NCBI RefSeq assembly: GCF_028769735.1
Contig: NC_088169.1
Location: forward strand, 43,801,229-43,865,228
Direction: 5' to 3'
DNA length: 64,000 bases
From: Zonotrichia leucophrys gambelii
Taxonomy: Eukaryota; Chordata; Aves; Passeriformes; Passerellidae
Shown here: piece after piece, positions 47,117-59,385 of the stretch
Layout of the letters: each line of letters opens with the position of its first letter
Position numbering within the stretch: the first letter of the stretch is position 1
Position numbers and translations under genes: made by a program
Notes under the pieces: generated by a model
Databases searched by the model: none
What the model was told of the DNA's origin: nothing
The model's input: only the letters and a program-made list of their open reading frames with translations

Positions 47117-48897
47117 CAAAGAATCATAAAATATCCTGAATTAGAAGGGAAATGCAAGGATGATGGAAGTCTAACACTTGGCCCTGCAAAGAATCATCCC
47201 CAAGTCACACCATGTGCCTGAGAGCATTGTCCAAAAACTTCTTGAACTTAGACAGGTTGGTGCTGTGACCGCTGCCCTGGGGAGCCTGTTCCAATGCCCA
47301 ACCACCCTCTGGGTGGGGAACCTTTTTCTAATATACAGATTAAACCTCCCCTGATACAATTTCAGGCCATTCTCTTGGATCCTGTCACTGGTCACCGGTG
47401 TCTGTCCCTCCTTTTCTCCTCATGAGGAAGTTGTAGACATCAATGAGGTCTCAGATTCCTCTTCTCCAGGCTGAACAGACCAAGTGACCTCAGCCTCTTG
47501 TCATACAACTTTCCCTCAAGGCCCTTCAACATTTTTTGGTCCTCCTTTGCATGTTGCCTAATAGCTTACAGCCTTTTTCATATTGTGGTGGCCTGAACTG
47601 CACAAAATGCTGGAGGTGAGGCCACCCCAGTGCAGAGCAGAGCGGGACAATCCCTTCCCTTGCCTGGCTGGCCATGCTGTGCCTGATGCCCCAGAGGACA
47701 GGCCTGGCCCTCCTGGCTGCCAGGACACTGCTGACTCATATTTGACTTGTCAACACCCAGGAACTCAAGGTTGCTCTTTCTGGCACTGTTCCCCAGAGCC
47801 TTGTTAATCAGTCTGTGCATACATACAATCTTGCTCTGACAGTGCTCTGTCCCAGGTGCAGTATGTGGAAATTTCCTTTCTTAAACTTTATAATGTTGAT
47901 GATTGCCCAGTCATCTAATTTGATCTCTCTGCAGGGCTTCTTTGCCTTCGAGAGAGATCACAACTCTTCAGATTTTAGTGCCATCAGTAAACTTACTTGG
48001 TGTTTCTCCAAGTCCTGCATCCCAGTCATTTATGAAGATGTTGAAGATGAGGAACACCACTAATGACAAGTCACCAGTCTGTGTCACCCCATGCACTGTG
48101 ACCCCTTCAGTCCGACTTGTGAGCCAGTTTCTCACCCAGCGCATGATGTGTTTATGCAGCTTTTGCTGGACATATTGTCCAGAAGGATCCTGTGAGAGCA
48201 ACAAAAGTTTTACTGAAATCCAAAAAGATTACATCAAATGGTTTCTCTTGATCAGCTAGGTGGGTTGCTTTGTTGTGAAAGGAAATTAAACTCAATCAAC
48301 AAGCAGGATTTTCCCGTCATGAAGATGCTCTGATGACTGCGTTGTTGTTCAGGTGTTTTTGAATAACTCTCAGAATAATCATCTCCATAATTTTACCTGC
48401 CACAGAAGTGAAACTGACAGTGCTGTAGTTTCCAATGTCATCCTTCTTGCCATTCTTGAAAACTGGGACAATGCTAGCCAGCTTCTAGTAAACTGGAATC
48501 TCTTCAGATTCCCAAGACTGTTCAGAAATCACAGAGATGCATAAAAATGACATCAGCCAGCTCTTTGGGTATACTCTTGCATGAATCCTATCAGGACCCT
48601 TAACTTCTAGGAATCCAGCTTGAGGAGCAGTTCCTGCACAACTTCAGGCTCCATTGGGAGTTTATCACTCTGGTCCTTCAGCTCAGGGCACTGAGACCCC
48701 TTCAGTCCTTCATAAGTGTTGAAGAACAAAATGAAGAATGCATTGCACTTCTCTGCCTTTTCTGTCCTGTTTGTGAGGTGGCCATTGTCATAAAGTGACA
48801 AACCAATGTTATTTCTGGACTGTCTTTTCCTAATGACATATGTAAAAAAATATATTTTTATTGTCCCCTTTCTGCTGAGGAATTCAAGCTGTTTGAA
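47117..48897 (-). mobile_element. CR1 LINE, 1.8-kb 5'-truncated copy
   Basis: This is the largest element of the window. The 3' tail is at the left (AAAGAATCATAAAATATCC), and the copy runs leftward on the minus strand. Text typical of bird CR1 is seen throughout: GAGCCTGTTCCAATGCCCAA, CTTCTCCAGGCTGAACAGAC, ACATATTGTCCAGAAGGATC, CCAAAAAGATTACATCAAAT, TTGCCATTCTTGAAAACTGG and GACATCAGCCAGCTCTTTGG. It ends near 48897, inside the reverse transcriptase part of the second open frame, so the endonuclease, the first open frame and the promoter are missing. The copy is GC-richer than its flanks and clearly old, with frameshifts and stops. Confidence 0.9.
47171..48801 (-). pseudogene. CR1 ORF2 reverse transcriptase remnant
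   Basis: Decayed coding part of the CR1 above. In an intact element ORF2 encodes an endonuclease and a reverse transcriptase that copies CR1 RNA into the genome. The readable pieces on the minus strand, from N to C, are: 48801-48607 with DNGHLTNRTEKAEKCNAFF and CPELKDQSDKLP; 48204-47968 with HIMRWVRNWLTSR and FINDWDAGL; and 47395-47171 with GRFNLYIRKRFPTQRVVGHW and NRLPR. The pieces lie in different frames with stops between them. The catalytic FADD box, normally followed by TKL, reads FTDGTKI (47971-47991), so the second aspartate of the metal-binding pair is lost. The SGVPQGS-type box is unrecognisable. The protein is certainly inactive. Confidence 0.87.
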
Positions 48898-51800
48898 ATT
48901 AATGAGCGAAGAATAAAAAATGGCTTTTTCTCAGACAGTCAGCACTTGTATATGTCACACAAATTGTTAAGCCATATGCTAGCACTTAAGTGTTGAATCT
49001 AGAATTAAATGAATCCCTTCATATGTGTTCCAGAAATTGCTTCTGAATCTTTTCAAATTAATTTAAACCATAAATTATCTTTAGATCTACAAAATGGGTG
49101 TTTCAGTAGTATTTGCAATTCACTGCTTCTTGCTTAACTCTGCTTTGCCTATGGGTACCTGAACAAAAATTATCTTTGGGCTGTAACAGAATAACTTGTT
49201 CAGCACCTCAAGGGTGTGTTAAGAATTTGGATAATGTTTTAATATAAAACTACTAATACTGTGGGTCTGTCATTGAGTAAGATACTGATTTATATAAAAG
49301 AGCTTCCTGGTAGATTTGTCTGGAATATGCTTTTTGGTGTCTCTGAATGTTCTTAGTGATTTTAATGCTTTTGAAAAATAAATGTGTAGAAATCTTGGTT
49401 ATATTAATCTTAAAATTCTATCATCTGAGTCCAGTCATGTCTAAATTTACTCCAGCAAATCTCTTTGGCTTTTCATTGATCAGTAGATATGTGAATCTCT
49501 TATGCTGATACCAGGATCATATAACTGTTTTCTAGATTTTTTCCATGTCACTCCGTCCTGGGGCCATCAGCCCCTGCCCCAGTGATGCTGGAGCAGGGCT
49601 GGCCTCCAGTTCAGCCCTGCCATCCTTTACTCTGGGCACCATTGAGCTGTGCCCACCTGCAGGCATTGGTTTCCTTCAGGTCTCATCTTGTGTCAGCTGC
49701 CATCAGGCAGGTGATTTGAAAAGCTTCAAATATTTTGTACAGTGTTAGATTCCCATATTTAGGAAATGGAAATAATCCCCACAACAATACAATCGTGAGT
49801 CTAGAAGGATATTTGGATAACTAAAAAACCCAGATAAGTGTAGTCTATCATAGTGTATAATAAATCTGCCCAAATTTTACCTATTGTACTTATGAGATTT
49901 TCACTGAGTGTGAGAGAAACATATTAAGCTAAATTAAAGTGAGTTGAAATCCATGCTTGAACTGAAGAAAGGATTCAATTACTAAACAGTTCTATCTGGC
50001 AATGGCATTAAGGCACACAGGCTGTTTGGAACAACAAAACATTGTGGAGTAGTATTGGGGATCTACTTGGGGCAGATCGAATCAACACTGGATCAGATTT
50101 CTGCAAGCTGCCTTTTCTGAAACAATGAGTGAGATGAATTTACTCCTGAATATGCCCTGCTTGGATACAGAAGAGTCATTTGAGTGCCTCATAACAGAGC
50201 AATGGACTAATCCAGTTTGGAAATGCTGTGTGGATCTGATCAGCATTCCAGCTTGATCATATTTTATTTATCAGAATAATCAGACCCTTGGATTACCCAA
50301 AACTGAAGTTCTCAGCCTAAACTTTTTAAAGCTGAGAAGAATATGGGAAAGAGCAGTAAAATGGTATTACTTCATTCAGTCACCAAGAAAATTTACATAC
50401 TTGCAGAACTTCTTCAAAACTGCATAACACAGTCTACAGGACTGATTAATAAATTTATTTAAACTGACACATGCCTCATTCCTCCCAATAACATATTTAG
50501 CTTCAAAAAGTACATCAAGCCAACAGGATTCTTTGCTATGTACATGTCTAAATCTCTGATTTGCTTTCCTTTTTAAATAGAGAGGACAGCCTGGAATCTG
50601 AACACATAACAAGCCTCTGGGGCTGCCACTCTGAATGGACTAGTACCAGCAAAATTTGCAAGGAAAGCTTACAACATGGCCACCTACTTTAGCAAATTTC
50701 AACCCAATATTATCTGACTGCAAAGATATTAAGTTCACATACGTTTTAAAAGGAAAAGAAATTATTTGCTAGATAGCAGAGTGACAAAAAGGGCAAACTC
50801 TTGTGAGCATACAGGTGTCATTTTTAATAAGGTTGATGAACCGCATTTTGGAAATTATTTTATATACTTGTACCTACAATTCATAATAATTCAGTGTCTT
50901 TAGGAAAGGTTGCAAGATAATGAAGGAAATATCTAAGTAAAATACTAATATCTTGCTTAGCTACAAGAACTGATCCTCATAGGAATTAAAAAAACTTATG
51001 TTGAAAACTGAACAGGGTATGTTGTTTAACAAAATTATATTAAATGTCCATTTGGCTTTTAAAAAATTTATATGTAAAGTCCATGGGGTACACAGTGCAG
51101 ACAATTTACTCTGGCAAGTGAAGCCCCAAGTGTTTGAATGTGATAAGAGAGTTCCTGTAATAGAGCCCTTCTGCCAAATGTTGCACTTGCTGTTTGGAAA
51201 CCATGGGAATGGCTGTTACTGCATTATTTATCCAGCAACTACTATAGCTTATGGCTGAAACCATTCAGGTTAATGACTTCAATGAGCTAGTTTTATTTCA
51301 TTAATTCTTCTACATTGAAAATACCTAAATGAAATAAAGTAGTTGTTAAAAGGCCTCAGCTGTTCTATGATTCATATAACACGAAACATATAATATTCTT
51401 GAGATGCTATTTTAGTATTGGAAAATAAAACTGCTACATTATTGTGATGTAAGTAACTGAATTCTTTTACCATCTGGCTCAGAAGCATGGAAGACTGAGC
51501 TGGGAACCATAATCATGACACTTAGTGCTGCTTATAAGGGAACAGTAAAAAGAAAAATAGCTTTTGAAGGCAAAATACTTAAAATACTATGATCTGTCTT
51601 CCAGAATTTACTCTTTCAGGGTCCTTCCCATACTATATTCCTCCAGTATGTCCCAGCTTTCTGGCACCTTAGGTCACAGCATGTAATATGAATTTTTTTT
51701 ATGTTCAGAGTGTTAGACAGAAAGACAACAATGTGATTTCCTTTTTGAATGAAGGAAGAGCCTGTAAAGAAGAAAGATCTTGCAGAGTTGTTACTAAAAT

Positions 51801-53369
51801 TTAATTCTAATATATGAGATCTTCATATTCCCTGCATTTTCTGAAATCTCTGATTGCATTCCGTAGGCTCCTACAAAGAGGTCACTTTCAGAGATTTTTG
51901 GATGAACTCAAGAAGCGTAGTTTCCACATATGAAAAATTTTCATTGTTTACTAGGCCAGTGGCCCTATTGTGAAATTTAATGCTGACTAGAGTGTAAAAG
52001 TTATAAATTAAGTCCACTTACCTTGGATTTGTTTTTTCCTCTTCTGCATGAGACCATGATGTAGAAAAGCCAGGTGAAATGCACCTCTGGTTTTTGAAAA
52101 GTGAAGGCAATGAGACGTTCATCATTCACTGTTCATCTTTGTGATGTTCATGACTACCAACTTCAACATCATCTCTCTCTTTCTCTCTCTCTTTCTTTCT
52201 CTCTTTCTCTCTCTCTTTCTCTCTTTCTCTCTTTCTCTCATTCCCTCTTTCTCTCTTTCTGTCTTGTGTTCTGCTTTTTACTCTTCCAGTCTGTAGATTC
52301 TTAGTTCCAAGTTCCTTCAGATCCTTGTTGATGATGCTTTTTCTCCTCTCTGAAGATTGATTTAATTACATCCATTTTGAAACAGCAGGACAAGAGCTGT
52401 ACAAAGTTTAATAGATCCACATGTAATATTAATTTGCAGTAGCATTTTTTTCCTTTGCTATCTGTATTTTTTTCCTAACAAATTTTAAAATTCAACTGAA
52501 TTTTTCATTACTACTGAAATGAATCAGAGAATCAAAGGTACTTTTAGGATCTTTCCCCTGAATAGCATAGTCATTTCAGAGACCATCACTGTACAAGGAT
52601 TTTTAAAATTCTTTTTGTGTATAGCTGTAGTTACAAAAAATTATCTACCCTGAATGTCAATGCTAATGGTTGAATTTAATCAAGCTGTTACATGAAACCA
52701 AATATTCAAATGTTTTGAACTGAAACAAATTTCTTAGAGTCTCTTTTTTCCACAGGAGTGAAAAAGAAAACTAGTCACTTATTTCTGTATATACTGTGTG
52801 TAGTACCTAAATCATAAAACAAACAAACAAAAAAGGATGAAATGGTAACATATACTGCAAAACAAAAAGAGCCTGAGAGAGCTGCAAAAGCATTTTTACT
52901 CTGGAAGTGATTGATTTATTTTTCATTATTCACTTAATTACATTGAAAAAATAAAATGCTGTCTTAAAATTGATTTATAATCAAGTATAAGATGACTTAT
53001 ATTTTCTGTAGCAAGTCACAGGGAATTATAGTCTTTAGAAACACATAAATGGCAATCAATGTCAGCTAAGCTTTTTTCCTCCTCTTCTAGTTTTGCCTAA
53101 TTAAACCTGGGTGACAGGACAAAGAAATTTCCCCAAAGGCTTTCTAATGTCACTTTTCTATCAGCATAATTTCATTGTACTGTGCAGCTCATCTTCAGAA
53201 AGTAAACAAGGCCGAAGTAGGCAGTAACCTCAAATCTATCCAAGCCACCAACACATACAAGTGAAGGCAGAAAAAAGGAAATTAAAAATCTTAGCTGGTA
53301 TAAATCTGTGAATCATATACATATACAGAGTTATCTGTACTGACATCAGTGTACCACGATGATTGACAC
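48898..53369. other. non-genic DNA
   Basis: No exon or transposon recognised apart from the pyrimidine tract at 52172-52265 (separate entry). A GC-rich patch at about 49550-49690 has no known similarity. Confidence 0.5.
52172..52265 (+). repeat. polypyrimidine tract, (TCTCTT)-like
   Basis: About 94 bases of C and T, with only isolated A or G interruptions (for example A at 52240 and G at 52261), are built of CTCTTT and CTCTCT units. The open frame over it, rich in Leu-Ser-Phe, is a product of the repeat. Confidence 0.92.
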
Positions 53370-53905
53370 ACTGCTGAGGAATACCCCTGGTGCAAGCAGT
53401 TGGGCTTGCAGCATGCAGATTGAGATGCATTTTGAAATGTGGCTTGAGCTCGCAGTGGGAGCCCCAAAAAAAGAGGCTGGGAGCTGCCAACTTTTGGGAT
53501 AACAAAGGGCAGGAAGATGGGCGCTGCCTGCCAGGTGAATGGACACTGAGAGGCACAGCAGGAGCCAAAGACTCGGGAAGATGAACGAGAGTTGTGTGTG
53601 CTTGGACTTGGAGGGGATAAAAGACCACCAGGGGGTCCCCCTTTGTTCAAGGTTCCTCCTTGGAGCTACCAGCTTGGGCATTGTCTGTGGTATTGTGCCA
53701 GGAATAAATGGAATGAGACACCTGAGACAACATGGAAACCTGGTCTGTGTGAGTGGGGTGAGCAGGGAGCCAAGCTGGGCTCCATCAGGTCACTGATGGG
53801 AAGGGGCTTCAGTCCCAGCAGTGGAAGTCTGGCCCTGGGGAGCGTGACTGGTGGGGAGCCCCTGAATGGTCAGAGTGGGAAATTTCCTTCTCAGCAGCTG
53901 AAAAG
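53370..53905 (+). mobile_element. possible ERV LTR in a GC-rich block
   Basis: About 535 bp that are markedly GC-richer than both flanks. On the plus strand there is a TATA-type GGATAAAAGA at 53615-53624 and AATAAA at 53703-53708, about 85 bases apart, followed by TGAGACACCTGAGACAACAT and GGTCTGTGTGAGTGGGG. That order (GC-rich U3, TATA, short R, AATAAA, U5) suits a retroviral LTR. I do not recognise the family, the edges are not defined and no target-site duplication was found. Open frames of 105-130 codons on both strands come from the low stop frequency of GC-rich DNA. A promoter or exon of a host gene is an alternative. Confidence 0.4.
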
Positions 53906-54484
53906 CTGAGTTTCTTTTCCATAATGTTTCTTAGCTTGTACATCAGATAGTTATTATGAAGTGCTATTTTAAACTATTTAATTTAATACTAGTATTTCTA
54001 CAACCAAGTATTTCTACAATCCACAGTATATATACAATCAGCTGTTCTAATTAGCTGTTATATAATTAGTCTTAAAAATAGTAAAGAAATTCCCTCTATA
54101 CACTGTTGCTCAGGTAAATTTGAAGAACTGGACAATAGGGTTTTGTCCTCCTGGTCTTTAAATCTCAGTCTATCCTAGACTGACTTTAATTTGTCATCCT
54201 AATGTAAATAATGGATAATTTCATCTAGTCACTGGAGCTACAGGACCACTGTAGAATTCTAAATAATAATTAATGGTATATCTGGAGTCATCACTTTGGC
54301 TTAAGGATGACATCCAATATGCATTGATGAATTGATTAACCAAAAGGCATAGCATGAGGTATAAATTTCAGTGACATATGTGTAAATCCTGTGCTGTCTA
54401 GAAAGTAATGGTCTGTCTGAGGGAGAGGAAAATTTCCAATAATGTCTTAGTGCTGAATCAAGAATTGGATTGGTTACTTTAAGT

Positions 54485-54514
54485 GGTTTTTGTTTGTTTG
54501 TTTGTTTGTTTGAT
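54485..54514 (+). repeat. (TTTG)n microsatellite
   Basis: About seven near-perfect copies of TTTG. Confidence 0.9.
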
Positions 54515-55419
54515 TTTTTAGAAAGACTGCTCAGAAACCGATCCTGGCCAGCTTGGCTGTACATCCACATTTGTCAGAATGCTTATTGTGCTTGTCTTCA
54601 AAAGGAATCTGACCTTCTTAGGAGTGTTTTAGAGGGAAATGGATAAATTGCTAGTGAATGCAGACAAAAGCAAATTGCCTCTATGTGTTAAATATTAAAA
54701 ATATCTGCTCTCTGGGTCCATATGAGGACTTGCATGAGATTTAACTGTCTGACTATCTCTACATATTTTCCTAATCCAAAACTGCTGATGCTTTCATACC
54801 AAGCCTGTAAACTGCTGGCTGACCATGTAAACATTTACTGGTGCAAAACAGAGAGATTTTTGATATGAGAATCTTAGTGTGCCAAAAACATTTTACATCT
54901 AGTGCAGAATAATAGGTCTGCTTCTACTGTAAAATCTACAGCCTGCTCCTTTGCATGCCTTGTCTGCCAACTCAGATCTGCCCTGTATTCCCAGATGCAA
55001 ATAAAACAGGCTTTTGATGAGACAGTGAAAAGAGCCAAGTAGAGACTCAAGCAATAGGAATGACTACAGAAGTATCCAACACAGTCTTTTTCACATTCAG
55101 ATTTGTGCTTTGTTCTGGACTAGTGGTCTGTTTGGGACAAAATGTGCCTCAGCTAAAAAATACTTGGATTTACAATTCCAGAATCTGGACTCCAGTTTCC
55201 TGGTTGGAGTGTGGTTGGTTGAACCTACCTTATCCAATAGAGCACCCTGTTACATCATTACGTTATTAGATTTTTTCATAAATCTATTCAGATTAATATT
55301 GACAGGATTATTTTACTTTTCATTAAGTAATTGGAGTGTGATTTCCAGGTTTCAAGTCCTTGTTTTTATGGTAGATTAAGTATTTTCTCAAAGATCACTA
55401 CATATGTATATTTCTGTGA

Positions 55420-55455
55420 TAAATAAATAAACAAACATATAAATAAATGAATGAA
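55420..55455 (+). repeat. AAAT/AAAC-type simple repeat
   Basis: Imperfect four-base units AAAT, AAAC and AATG follow one another for about 36 bases. Confidence 0.75.
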
Positions 55456-56843
55456 GGGGAAATAATAAGACATGGAATTAAAATCTTCTATACTCCTGAA
55501 GAGTTTGTAAGAAATTAGCCACACTTTCGAAGAAGGAATTGATATATCAATTTCAGTTTTGTTCTAAGGGATATGAATTCTGAGAACAGATGGAGCATAC
55601 TGCAAGGTGTACTCTTAAGCCCAAGAGTTCTCTGTTCTGATTAACTAAAAGTTATTCGGTCACTCCAGTCAACCCTTATATTCAAAAGAGAGAAATTGTC
55701 ATCCTTGGGAGTGAAAAAAAGCTGAGATAGGACAGGTGAATTATTCTTTGAACATATCTACCTCTTCCCAGTGATTAGAAAGGGTGAATAGCTTGAGTAT
55801 AAGGCAGGTAAGTTCCATTCCTTCTGCAAGCAGGGTCTTTTTCCTTTCTTAACCAATTAACTTTTTTTTAAAATTCTGGATGTATCAGAACAAATTATAC
55901 TGCACTAGACTGCTAAATATCTAAAAATAAGGCATGTAGTAATATAGATATTGAAATTATTTAAACAAAAAAAGGGGTAACTTAGAACCAAAGTAAATAG
56001 ATGGAAAATTTTTGCAGAGAGATGGAAAACCTTCTGGAAAAGCATTTTTTTGCTCGTTTGTTTTATTTTTAGTTTTTAAAAATTTTTTTTTTTGTTTTGC
56101 TTTGTTTTATTTTGTTTGTTTAGGCTGGTCATGAGGACCACTAAGGACTTGAAGAACTAGAAAAGGGAATTATAGAGCTTAGTTTGGTTTCATGCAATTA
56201 ACACCACTACCCTCAAATCAGGCTATATTTGTTCTAAAATAAAATGTAGAAAACAATATAACTTTGGAATGCTGTGGATTTTTTTTCTGATGCTGAGATA
56301 CTTCAGTTAACACCTTGATAGGACCGTACATAGTAGAGAATGAGAAAGAAAGCACATGCACAAAAAATTTAATCTGTAGTCATCTATGTCTTCCTCTAAT
56401 TTCTAAGATTTATAACTAAATTATAAAATTGTACCTGGTTTATAGCTCTTTTTATATGGAAAATATGCTCTGTTAAAAAGAAGTTTATAATGACTGTTTA
56501 TATTTGAAGTGATAAAGACTTGCTTGGCTCTCAGTATGGCAACTGATTGGTTATTCCTGCCTTTGTTATTTTTGGTGGAAAGAAGGGTAGAGGAGATGAG
56601 AAAATTAGCTAATCTGTTTAAAACCAGTTTTACTACTAGCAGGAAATGCACAAGCAAAGGTGATCTGTGTGGAAGAGGGCATAAAACATGAAGTAGATAA
56701 GACAAAAGCTATTCTTTTCTTCCCAGGTGCAGAAATTCAGTTCATAGTGCAACATTTCCCTTTCCCCTCTTTACAGTTTTACCGCTGTGACTGGAGGTAA
56801 AAGCCAAGAATTGGGTTTTGCTTTTGTTTTTGGTGGTTTTTTT

Positions 56844-56855
56844 GGGGGGGGGGGG
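56844..56855 (+). repeat. G12 homopolymer
   Basis: Twelve G in a row inside a T- and G-rich stretch (56815-56885). Runs of this length are prone to sequencing and assembly error. Confidence 0.85.
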
Positions 56856-56894
56856 CGGTTTGCTTTGTTTTGTTTCGTTTGTAGTTTTTTTGAA

Positions 56895-57060
56895 CAGTCA
56901 GTGTGGTGCTGTGTTTTGGATTTCTGACTAAAAGAGTTGCAAACACATAGGTGCTGATCACTGCAGAACAGGTAGGTTCCTACCCCTCTCCCAGCCCACT
57001 GGGTTTTTGGGGAGAAGACAGCCAGCAGCTGTGTGGGTGCTTCACAGCTGGCAGTGGTCA
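56895..57060 (+). mobile_element. possible LTR 5' fragment
   Basis: GTGCTGTGTTTTGGATTTC at about 56905-56925, then a stretch with AAACACA and GCTGATCACTGC, recalls the U3 part of the LTR family seen at 26911-27455 (there GTTGATAACA and GCTGAGCAGTGC). Similarity beyond the first 20 bases is weak and no LTR end is visible, so this may be chance. Confidence 0.28.
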
Positions 57061-57704
57061 ACCTATCACACAGTGGAGTGGTTTCTAGGTTTGCTTAATG
57101 AAGCTTCAACTGATCAAGAGGCTGAAATATAAGTAATTTGTATTTGCAAGAAGAATAAAATAACTAACTGAGGGATGACTTGGATAGACTTGAAGTGAAA
57201 GGCCAACATTATTGCACAACAGAAGAAAGATTCATTTTGGGAATACATATCTAGGAATTAGCAGGAAACCAATGTATTTCTTTGTTTCCTAATGTATGAC
57301 AGCCAGACCAATGCTTGAAGGGATTACAGTATCCTCCTGTGGATGGAATATAAATTTATATTGTAAGAAGTTGAGAATGGATTAGTGGGCTCATTCAAAT
57401 CAGATATTACATTCACAACAGTAGAATAGGAAAAAATGTGAATAGGAAACAAATTACTTTGGCAGGAAGAAGCTGTGAATCAGCTGAGGTGATGTAAAAT
57501 GAAATAAATTTGAGCTAAAGACTTCTGTAATAGGTAAGAACTGCTATCTAATGCAGCAGAACAGAATTTTCAGCAGATAAATGTGCTGGACTGTTATGGG
57601 ATAGTTTTTAACAGATGTACAAAGAGTTCTGTGGAAAAGGTAAGTTTCAAGAAGGATATAAGTGAAAACTAAAGAACAACAAGAAATTATAAGGGATATG
57701 ACAC

Positions 57705-57774
57705 AAGCCAAACAGTTTATATAACAGATTTTAACAATAAAAGCCAAACAGTTTATATAACAGATTTCAACAAT
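57705..57774 (+). repeat. 36-bp tandem duplication
   Basis: AAGCCAAACAGTTTATATAA begins each copy (57705 and 57741). The copies differ by one base in CAGATTTTAACAAT versus CAGATTTCAACAAT. The second copy ends at about 57774. Confidence 0.9.
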
Positions 57775-59280
57775 CAGAATCAATTGAATACCATAACAGT
57801 ATGAAGGATATAATCAAAATAATATTCCATATAATTCCTTAAGTATTTGATGTTTCCTGCTGAGCCATAGCACCTGTAATAGATTAGTGGCAAGGTCAAA
57901 TGTTAAAATTAAAGTTAGCTTAAGTTCATGAAGATGATGCCTTTTAAAAGATGCCTATAATTCTTTTTATAGGATGATATGGAGGAAAATATATTTCAGA
58001 ACCTTGCCTAAAGTTAAATTAAAATGAAGTCAAGAGCTGTAGGCTTAGCATGAAATATTATATAGTTTAGAATGCTAATTTAATTTTAATTGCTATTGCT
58101 AAACAAAAGGTTAATTATAGAGCAGGTGAATAATGTTGTGGAAAAGGACACCAAAGCTCCGTAAACAGATCCATACTTAAATATTTCAAACAGGTAGATG
58201 AAATGTCAGAGTTGTGCAGAAATTAAGGCACGTATTAAAGTGATGTTATTTGTGTTGTGCCTGTTAGCAATAAAAATCCACGCCACACCAGAATTCATCT
58301 TTTATCAGCAGAAGTAATATATAGCAGACATCTTTTTTATCTGAGCCATTCTGGCCAGCTTCATGGGCAATGTTCTATGCTCCTTGCCTTCTAAATGCAA
58401 TTGCATGGTCTTTTCTTTCCTCTGAGTTCCCTCATCAATCCTGTGTAATAACATCTGCCAATGCACTCTTCCATTTCAGCCATTCTCATATGGAGTCAGT
58501 GACACAATAAACAGACTTCACTTCTTGACTTCTGAGTACCTGGCCGTATGAATAAAAGAATTACTTCACTGCTTCAGACAAAATGCTTAGGCTCTTTAGA
58601 TATCAAGCACAGAGAAGCAACAGATGCTTAGGGAATTTCTTAAGGTATTTAATGGGAAATGCTAATTTCATCACAGTTTTTGCACTCTAATTTAGAATAT
58701 CACCTTAATGAATGGAATATGGAAAAGGAATGAGCTGCTACTGCTTTATTTTCATTGTCCATGAAAATTCATAATGTTGGGTTTTTTCTATATCCAGTGA
58801 GCCAAAATCTGCTCTCAAGTATGTATGTATTCGTGACTTTTTTTACAGCAATGGAAATTGTTCATCTTTATATTCAAGTTGATTTTGTCACATTGATTTT
58901 TCTTGACATTTTGTCTAAGCCTACAGTGAAAAAAAAGCAATAAATATAAACTTAAATGTGAGAAAACTTGTGGATGTATTGACAGGATGAAGTTTAGAAC
59001 TACTCAAAGTAATTTTCCATGTTAGCAATTATTTTTGAGAGAGAGTGGTCTTTGAATGCTATTTGACTCTCTGCTTTCATTTTTAGGGAGATGGAAGCCA
59101 TGGAAACCTGCTTTTAAGATGGCTGGGAAAGAAGTTGTCGCAGAGCAAGCTAAAACATTCTAGCAATAACTTTGTTATTACATGAATGTCTTCCAAGATG
59201 ATTATAGAAAAACACATTTCCTTTTGAGAGTATGAGTAAGTTCAAATCAAGAAGACCGGATTATTTTCTGGTTGTTATCT

Positions 59281-59385
59281 TTGTTTTGGTTTTTTTTTGT
59301 GGTTTTTGGGGTATTTTTCAGGGTTCTTTTTAGGGTTTTTTTTGGAGGGGGGGGATTGTGTGTTTTTTGTTTTTTTTTTTTTAAT
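59281..59385 (+). repeat. T-rich tract with G runs
   Basis: Long T runs are broken by G runs at 59308-59311, 59321-59323, 59333-59335 and 59347-59354. There is no fixed repeat unit. Confidence 0.8.

Larger units (their letters stand above)
53906..56894. other. non-genic DNA with simple repeats
   Basis: No gene recognised. Simple repeats are (TTTG)n at 54485-54514, an AAAT/AAAC-rich stretch at 55420-55455, a T/G-rich stretch at about 56045-56122 and a G12 run at 56844-56855. Confidence 0.55.

Noticed and set aside
52101..52304. Leu-Ser-Phe-rich open frame
   Set aside because: It is the translation of the pyrimidine tract, not a protein.
53236..53681. Overlapping minus-strand frames of 111-130 codons
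   Set aside because: Three frames open at once over the GC-rich LTR-like block. Low stop density explains them, and none has known motifs.
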